A DNA stretch of 51,342 bases, from assembly GCA_002305765.1 (NCBI GenBank), contig DBQU01000061.1:1-51342 (forward strand), given 5' to 3'. The notes under the pieces are model-generated. The model was not told the origin of the DNA. It saw only the letters and a program-made list of their open reading frames with translations, and did not search any database. Below, one piece after another: positions 47,247 to 51,342 of the stretch. The stretch is from Deltaproteobacteria bacterium UBA1386. Lineage in GTDB: Bacteria; Desulfobacterota; Syntrophorhabdia; Syntrophorhabdales; Syntrophorhabdaceae. The translations under genes were made by a program, and so were the position numbers. Every line of letters starts with the position of its first letter. Within the stretch, counting starts at the first letter, position 1.

Positions 47247-47792
47247 TTATTCTCTCCAATGCTGTGGTTCGTTAAGGGCTCTTGAGCATTCTACCTTTCC
47301 GTTGATGTTCCTTAAGGCATCACCATTTAATGCTTGAACCATCCATGCCGCTGAGTGCTCTTCAGGTATGGGATAGGGCGCTTCAAACCCCTGTTTTCCT
47401 GCCGGAGCAAATCCGCAACGTGGATAATATGTGGGGTGTCCGAGAACAAATACCAACTCTGTTCCTGATGCCTTCAATCGCTTTAGCCCCTCGTTAATTA
47501 GCTTTTGCCCGATTCCGCGTTTTTGAAACTCTGGGAGTACTGCCAACGGAGCCAGTATTTGAGCAGATACCGGGGATTCGGTTTGGGTGATTCTAACTTT
47601 TGTGTAAAGAATATGCCCGATCAGTTTGTCATCATTGACAGCGACCAGAGACAATATGGGTCTTGCCGTTTCATCATCCAATAGATCATCGACGAGTTTG
47701 GAGATTACAGGGCCCTTTTCCTTGCCAAAAGCGCGCTTGTGTATGTTCAGAATTTCATTACGATCTGATTCCTTCGCGGTTCTGATTATCAA
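47247..47792 (-). CDS. GNAT-family N-acetyltransferase
   Basis: The protein has 181 residues. The acetyl-CoA site is LAPLAVLPEFQKRGIGQKLI (Q-x-x-G-x-G), followed by LVFVLGHPTYYPRCGF, typical of the YhbS-like subgroup. The substrate is unknown. I chose the TTG at 47792 (protein start MIIRTAKESDR) because AAGGAG lies six bases upstream and the family begins there; a TTG at 47822 has no ribosome site. Confidence 0.85.
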   Translation of the reverse strand: MIIRTAKESDRNEILNIHKRAFGKEKGPVISKLVDDLLDDETARPILSLVAVNDDKLIGHILYTKVRITQTESPVSAQILAPLAVLPEFQKRGIGQKLINEGLKRLKASGTELVFVLGHPTYYPRCGFAPAGKQGFEAPYPIPEEHSAAWMVQALNGDALRNINGKVECSRALNEPQHWRE

Positions 47793-47838
47793 TGCTTTCT
47801 CCTTATTGTTTGTTGCCGACAATATTCCCTCGGGAGCG

Positions 47839-48360
47839 TCACTTGATATTGAGCGGTACTATAGGGCCGCTATCCTTGCTTACGCCGAGCCTGATCGGTC
47901 GGGGAATACCTTTCCTTGGGACTGTCGCTTCAACCCAGAGTTGTTCGCCCTGATTCCGGCGGGATGGGTCGGGGATGTGTTCTGGGATAAAGAATGCCAC
48001 AGGTTCATTCAGGACGGCCACTTTCTCGTGGTCGATCTTCGCGTACCGCACCGAAAGGTCTGAGGGGTTGCGCGGGATACCTTTTACGGCTACGGCAAGC
48101 AAGCGATCGTTTTCCACGCGAAGGCTGACCGGGTTAGATGTTTGGTCCGACCCTTTCTTGCTCTCATCAATTCCCCGAGGCTCTACGATGAGCTGCAGGC
48201 TGACATATCGCCCGCGGACAGGAAGGTCAGGGTCGTAGGGTACCGTGCTTACCCAGAGACGGGGAAGTGTCGCCCGGTCATAGAGTAATTTCGCGCCAAG
48301 CGTTGCCACCAGGCACAGGTGAATTGCCAGGACCACCAATCCTTTGAAAAAGGGGCTCAT
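47839..48360 (-). CDS. GDYXXLXY-like protein
   Basis: The protein has 173 residues. One N-terminal membrane segment (GLVVLAIHLCLVATLGAKLL) is followed by an extracytoplasmic domain with VRGRYVSLQL, which stands for the GDYxxLxY motif of this family, and WVEATVPRKGIPRPIRLGV. The gene overlaps the DUF2157 gene by 4 bases; the pairing of these two families is common. The role is unknown. Confidence 0.75.
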   Translation of the reverse strand: MSPFFKGLVVLAIHLCLVATLGAKLLYDRATLPRLWVSTVPYDPDLPVRGRYVSLQLIVEPRGIDESKKGSDQTSNPVSLRVENDRLLAVAVKGIPRNPSDLSVRYAKIDHEKVAVLNEPVAFFIPEHIPDPSRRNQGEQLWVEATVPRKGIPRPIRLGVSKDSGPIVPLNIK

Positions 48361-49487
48361 GTCCCTCCTTTGCCGATTCGGGTCAGAAGCCGGCGGCGGG
48401 TCTTTTCAAGCAACCAGCCTCCGAGAAGAAAAAGAAATCCGAGTCCTATCAAACTTGCCGAGCGCCCGAGTTTGTCCATAACGGTTGAAAAATAGAAAGC
48501 CAGAACGGTCAGGGCAAATCCCGCAATGCCCAGATTGACCCGTTCCTTGCGTGTCTCCTTCATGCCCCATCCAATGAGGCCAACAGAACCCAAAGCGCAT
48601 AGAGCATAATGGACAAGGTTGTGGTCGGCCTCGAACAGGAATCCCGCCGCACTCAGGGCGGCAACCCAGATCGCTGCGATCGCATTCGGCCAGACGTGGC
48701 TGCCCCGAAGCACCCATGCGAATGCAAGAGGCAGGAGGAACGCCACGGCCCATCCAAGAATGTGATAGGCGAGGGGTAACGAAGGCCCATGCACAGAGCC
48801 GAACGATCCCGATGCGATGACGACTCCTGTTGCCGGGATCAGAGCGATCCCTCCAATCCACGAAAGGGCCTTCCGCAGAGACGAGGTTTTCTCCGGCGAC
48901 ACCGCCGTCAGGTAGGTGGTGGTCAGCAGCAGCACCCCGGCGCCAAGGACATTGTCACTGAAGGCCCATCCGTGCGTTGCCACGGACCATTCACCCGCAA
49001 GCCATACAGGTATCAGGATGGCTGCGAGACAGGCCTGTGTCCAATGGCGCAGCAATACCCACGCCGTAAAGGCGCCAAATGCCCACAGCATGACCCCTCC
49101 CGGCCAATGCTCCTGAAGATGGAAGATCTGTCCTGTCAGGTAGATCCCTGCGCCCAGGCAGATCGTGCCAATGGCGTGTAATGTTGTTGAGAGGATGCTG
49201 AAGCGGGAGGCGGCTATTGCGCCGGCAAGGTGTGCGGCGGCAACGAGGGTCAGGACGAGACAGAAGCGTGTTCCCGGAGAGAGCCTATCCCAGTGTGCGG
49301 CTACGAAAAGCAAGATTCCCGCCGCGAACAGTAAACCGCCGAGGGCGATAGCTATCAGGATCGGCCATCGCAGTCCTTGAGCTTTCTCCCGATCAGCTTC
49401 GTAAGCGAGTATCATGTCCGCAGTTGGGGCGTCTATCAGTCCCGCTGTGGTCCATCGCTGAAGGTGCCGTTCCCAATTTGCCGCCAT
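48357..49487 (-). CDS. DUF2157 multi-pass membrane protein
   Basis: The protein has 376 residues. A short cytoplasmic N-terminus (WERHLQRWTTAGLIDAPTADMIL) has the DUF2157 pattern of a small helical domain. About eleven membrane helices follow from residue ~45 (PILIAIALGGLLFAAGILLFVAAHWDRL). I chose the ATG at 49487 for its GGGAGAG site. It forms an operon with the GDYXXLXY gene, and the two probably make one membrane complex of unknown function. Confidence 0.8.
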   Translation of the reverse strand: MAANWERHLQRWTTAGLIDAPTADMILAYEADREKAQGLRWPILIAIALGGLLFAAGILLFVAAHWDRLSPGTRFCLVLTLVAAAHLAGAIAASRFSILSTTLHAIGTICLGAGIYLTGQIFHLQEHWPGGVMLWAFGAFTAWVLLRHWTQACLAAILIPVWLAGEWSVATHGWAFSDNVLGAGVLLLTTTYLTAVSPEKTSSLRKALSWIGGIALIPATGVVIASGSFGSVHGPSLPLAYHILGWAVAFLLPLAFAWVLRGSHVWPNAIAAIWVAALSAAGFLFEADHNLVHYALCALGSVGLIGWGMKETRKERVNLGIAGFALTVLAFYFSTVMDKLGRSASLIGLGFLFLLGGWLLEKTRRRLLTRIGKGGT

Positions 49488-49876
49488 AACGGTCTCTCCC
49501 TGCCTCTTCCAGAAGAAATGAGCAATTGTCTCGCGCGGTCCCCCGACATCACAGTTGTGTCGGTCCAAAGCAACCAGTACCCTTAATGCTGTGAGGATGC
49601 CCGAACCTTCGGCCGCCCCGGGGTTCAGGCATCTAAATTGTCTCCGAATTGACAGGGCTAAGCAAGAGAAAAGTGGGGGCCAGACAGGGGCTAGACAGGG
49701 GACATCCTAACAAGTAAATAACTCAGCCTGTCAGATCCCCTTCGTCTTATACTTCGGTGTATTACGGGAGGACAGGGACATCGCCGGGAGCAAGGGGTTG
49801 AACCTTGCTTGGAAAAGTTACTTACTTACTAACGAACCCCTTGGGTTTCTTTCTGAGCCGCCCGGTGATCCCCTCA
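49488..49876. other. Gene-free region with short repeats
   Basis: I see no supported gene in these 389 bases. They hold the near-direct repeat GGGGCCAGACAGG / GGGGCTAGACAGG (about 49665-49700), an 11-base motif inverted at 50853-50863, and an inverted pair CAAGGGGTT (49791-49799) / AACCCCTTG (49835-49843). These look like remains of a small repeat element. Confidence 0.5.
49697..49707. repeat. 11-bp motif inverted on both sides of a methyltransferase gene
   Basis: AGGGGACATCC here is found inverted at 50853-50863. The methyltransferase gene lies between. The copies are too short to prove a mobile unit. Confidence 0.4.
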
Positions 49877-50623
49877 TTACCGCTTCATCAGCGCGAAGAC
49901 GCCCCAGCCCAGGTATTCACGCGTGTACGTGGCGTAGCGCTTGGGTTCCGAGGTCAGTTCGGCTCGAACGTCTTTCGCGAACTCGTCGTCGGGGTTGGCT
50001 TCGAGCCATCGGCGCATGGTGAGCCATTTGGCCGCCTCGTATCTGTCCCAGCTGTCCTGGTCCGCCAGAACCATTTCCACGACGTCGTAGCCGAGGCGGC
50101 CGAAGGAGGCGATAAGGTCTGGAAGCAGGAGAAAGTCGGAGATCGAGTGGGCAAGACACCCCCTGGCGACATCGTCCGTCGGCGGTAATTGCCGCCAGTA
50201 GGGCTCGCCGATGAGGATGATCCCTCCGGGGAGGAGGCTCCGCGCCAGAAGCTCGATGGTGCCGGGGACTCCTCCGCCGATCCACGTGGCGCCGACACAG
50301 GCTGCCACACCGGCCTTCTCGTCAGATACGAAGCCGGCGGCATCGCCATGGATGAACCTGACCTGATCGGCGACACCGAGTTTTTCAGCGCGGAGTCGCG
50401 CTTGCTCGGTGAATAGCTGGCTCATGTCGATGCCGGTGCCGATGACTCCGTAATCGCGCGCCCAGGTGCACAGCATCTCCCCGGAACCGCTGCCGAGGTC
50501 GAGTACCCGGGTTCCCCTTTCCAGACGCAGTGCCGCGCCGAGAGTGGCGAGCTTTTCGGGTGTGAACGGGTTATGGATGCGGTGAGCACTTTCGGTGATG
50601 TTGAAGATCCGTGGAATATCCAA
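49877..50623 (-). CDS. SAM-dependent methyltransferase
   Basis: The protein has 248 residues. Motif I is VLDLGSGSGEML (~41-52), with GTGIDMSQLF and VRFIHGDAAGF after it, a class I methyltransferase of the small-molecule (UbiE/Mbt-like) type. The C-terminal part (REYLGWGVFALMKR) is typical of this group. I chose the TTG at 50623 because AAGGAG precedes it by 10 bases; the open frame to 50659 lacks a site. The substrate is unknown and no neighbours help. Confidence 0.8.
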   Translation of the reverse strand: MDIPRIFNITESAHRIHNPFTPEKLATLGAALRLERGTRVLDLGSGSGEMLCTWARDYGVIGTGIDMSQLFTEQARLRAEKLGVADQVRFIHGDAAGFVSDEKAGVAACVGATWIGGGVPGTIELLARSLLPGGIILIGEPYWRQLPPTDDVARGCLAHSISDFLLLPDLIASFGRLGYDVVEMVLADQDSWDRYEAAKWLTMRRWLEANPDDEFAKDVRAELTSEPKRYATYTREYLGWGVFALMKR

Positions 50624-50911
50624 TTTAGAAAATCTCCTTACTGGTATGAATAGACTCAATTAGTGCCTGACATGGCGCCAAGCGGCAGGCACAAGCACGC
50701 CGCCGTGTAAAGGGCATGCGGAATAGCGACTGTTCGTTCGAGCGGTTTTGTTCGGCACCAATTTCATTATAAGCTTTATTGATGTATTAGTCATTTTCTA
50801 TCTCATCCGGACTGCGCCGATCAAGAGTGCGATGGGAACAGACGGGAGAATGGGATGTCCCCTTCGACTCCCGGTCTAAACGGACTACTGCAAAAAGATG
50901 TGGTCGACCCG

Positions 50912-50940
50912 TTGAGAAACTTGCCGTATGATGCTATATG
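50912..50940 (+). promoter_or_regulatory. Possible promoter of the repeat-protein gene
   Basis: TTGAGA (50912-50917) and TATATG (50935-50940) are 17 bases apart, about 45 bases before a start codon with AGGAGG. The gap 50624-50911 shows no gene that I can support. Confidence 0.5.
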
Positions 50941-50991
50941 TATAACCGACTGATACGGGTTAACGCCATATTGCATAATCAGGAGGACACA

Positions 50992-51342
50992 ATGAAACGG
51001 TCGCTGGTTTTGAGTCTTTTTGCTGTAATTTGCGCGGTATTCTATGCTGTACTATGCTCCACTGCTGTATACGCAGTATCAGCCCAGAATCCCTATGCTC
51101 AGAACCCCTACGCCCAGAATCCCTATGCTCAGAACCCCTACGCCCAGAATCCCTATGCTCAGAACCCGTACGCCGGTGGTAAATGCAACCCCGGCTATAC
51201 CTACACGACATATCAAGGCAAGCAGTTATGCATCAAATGCAACCCGGATTATAGTTACACAAAATATCAGGGCAAAGAGCTGTGCATCAAATGCAACCCG
51301 GATTATAGTTACACAAAATATCAGGGCAAAGAGCTGTGCATC
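50992..51342 (+). CDS. Secreted repeat protein: QNPYA pentapeptides then two-cysteine repeats (partial, runs off the window)
   Basis: At least 117 residues are visible and the frame is open at the window end. ATG 50992 has AGGAGG six bases upstream. A signal peptide (KRSLVLSLFAVICAVFYAV, with likely cleavage after AVYA or VSA near residue 28-31) leads to six perfect QNPYA units (residues 32-61). GG and three units of 18 residues follow, KCNPxYxYTxYQGKxLCI, each with two cysteines. Units 2 and 3 are identical in DNA. The protein would be exported. The cysteines could form disulfides in a rod-like array. I recognise no family; adhesive, matrix or metal-binding roles are only guesses. Confidence 0.8.
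   Translation, partial: MKRSLVLSLFAVICAVFYAVLCSTAVYAVSAQNPYAQNPYAQNPYAQNPYAQNPYAQNPYAGGKCNPGYTYTTYQGKQLCIKCNPDYSYTKYQGKELCIKCNPDYSYTKYQGKELCI
51085..51174 (+). repeat. Tandem 15/30-bp repeats coding QNPYA
   Basis: There are three copies of a 30-base unit, each coding QNPYA twice with alternating codon choice (AATCCCTATGCT then AACCCCTACGCC). The last differs by one base (CCG). Confidence 0.95.
51181..51342 (+). repeat. Tandem 54-bp repeats coding the two-cysteine unit
   Basis: Three units lie at 51181-51234, 51235-51288 and 51289-51342. The second and third are identical and the first differs at several sites, so the latest duplication is recent. The array is cut by the window end. Confidence 0.95.

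Noticed and set aside
50960..51211. Minus-strand frame with GSEHRDSGRR repeats
   Set aside because: It is only the reverse reading of the QNPYA-coding repeats. The plus-strand frame has a signal peptide and AGGAGG.

Overview
The window is about 51 kb of GC-rich bacterial chromosome. The lineage looks like Desulfobacterota (former Deltaproteobacteria, perhaps a Syntrophorhabdus-like syntroph). I infer this from gene order and protein style, not from a search. The supporting signs are the run ispE - spoVG - tRNA-Gln - prs - rplY - pth - ychF, a fused radical-SAM/DUF2344 protein overlapping RNase G, a TonB/ExbB/ExbD cassette, fabH, argC and rplM-rpsI. Envelope genes (TonB system, lipoprotein PstS, flippase-like protein) point to a Gram-negative cell.

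Layout: 1-2.7 kb holds a membrane protein, a RelE/ribbon-helix-helix toxin-antitoxin pair and an Smr-domain protein. 2.7-8.3 kb holds a TonB energiser cassette, a tRNA m1A methyltransferase, a LOG-family hydrolase, a DUF72 protein and phosphomannomutase. 8.4-16.6 kb is a long plus-strand housekeeping block for RNA processing, isoprenoid and nucleotide precursors and translation. 16.6-19.1 kb is an SPFH-domain/zinc-ribbon pair of unknown role. 19.3-24.0 kb is a phoU-pstS-pstC-pstA-pstB-pstB phosphate-uptake operon. Its two ATPases carry complementary losses of ABC motifs and look like an obligate asymmetric heterodimer. 24.2-30.5 kb holds a CBM48 protein, an aminotransferase and an ftsH-orf-fmdB-tilS operon. 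30.6-42.5 kb holds a hybrid histidine kinase, serA, a methyltransferase, a glycosyltransferase, rplM-rpsI, argC, a flippase-like protein, an EamA transporter and fabH.

At 42.6-47.2 kb a compact, more AT-rich integrative element sits in the 3' end of tRNA-Ser(UGA). It is bounded by 24-bp direct repeats. It carries a tyrosine integrase, a ribbon-helix-helix regulator with a palindromic operator, a DEDDh exonuclease-BRCT protein, an unknown protein and an HUH rolling-circle-type Rep protein. It also has a hairpin-rich candidate origin and a predicted ~85-nt small RNA. Beyond it lie a GNAT acetyltransferase, a GDYXXLXY/DUF2157 pair and a methyltransferase. The window edge cuts a secreted protein made of QNPYA pentapeptides followed by two-cysteine 18-residue repeats.

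A recurring theme is short repeat arrays, often in inverted pairs, that start at or within a few bases of stop codons. At least four unrelated sequence families occur (near 1.5, 5.2, 8.3, 16.6, 19.2, 25.9, 33.0 and 39.4 kb).
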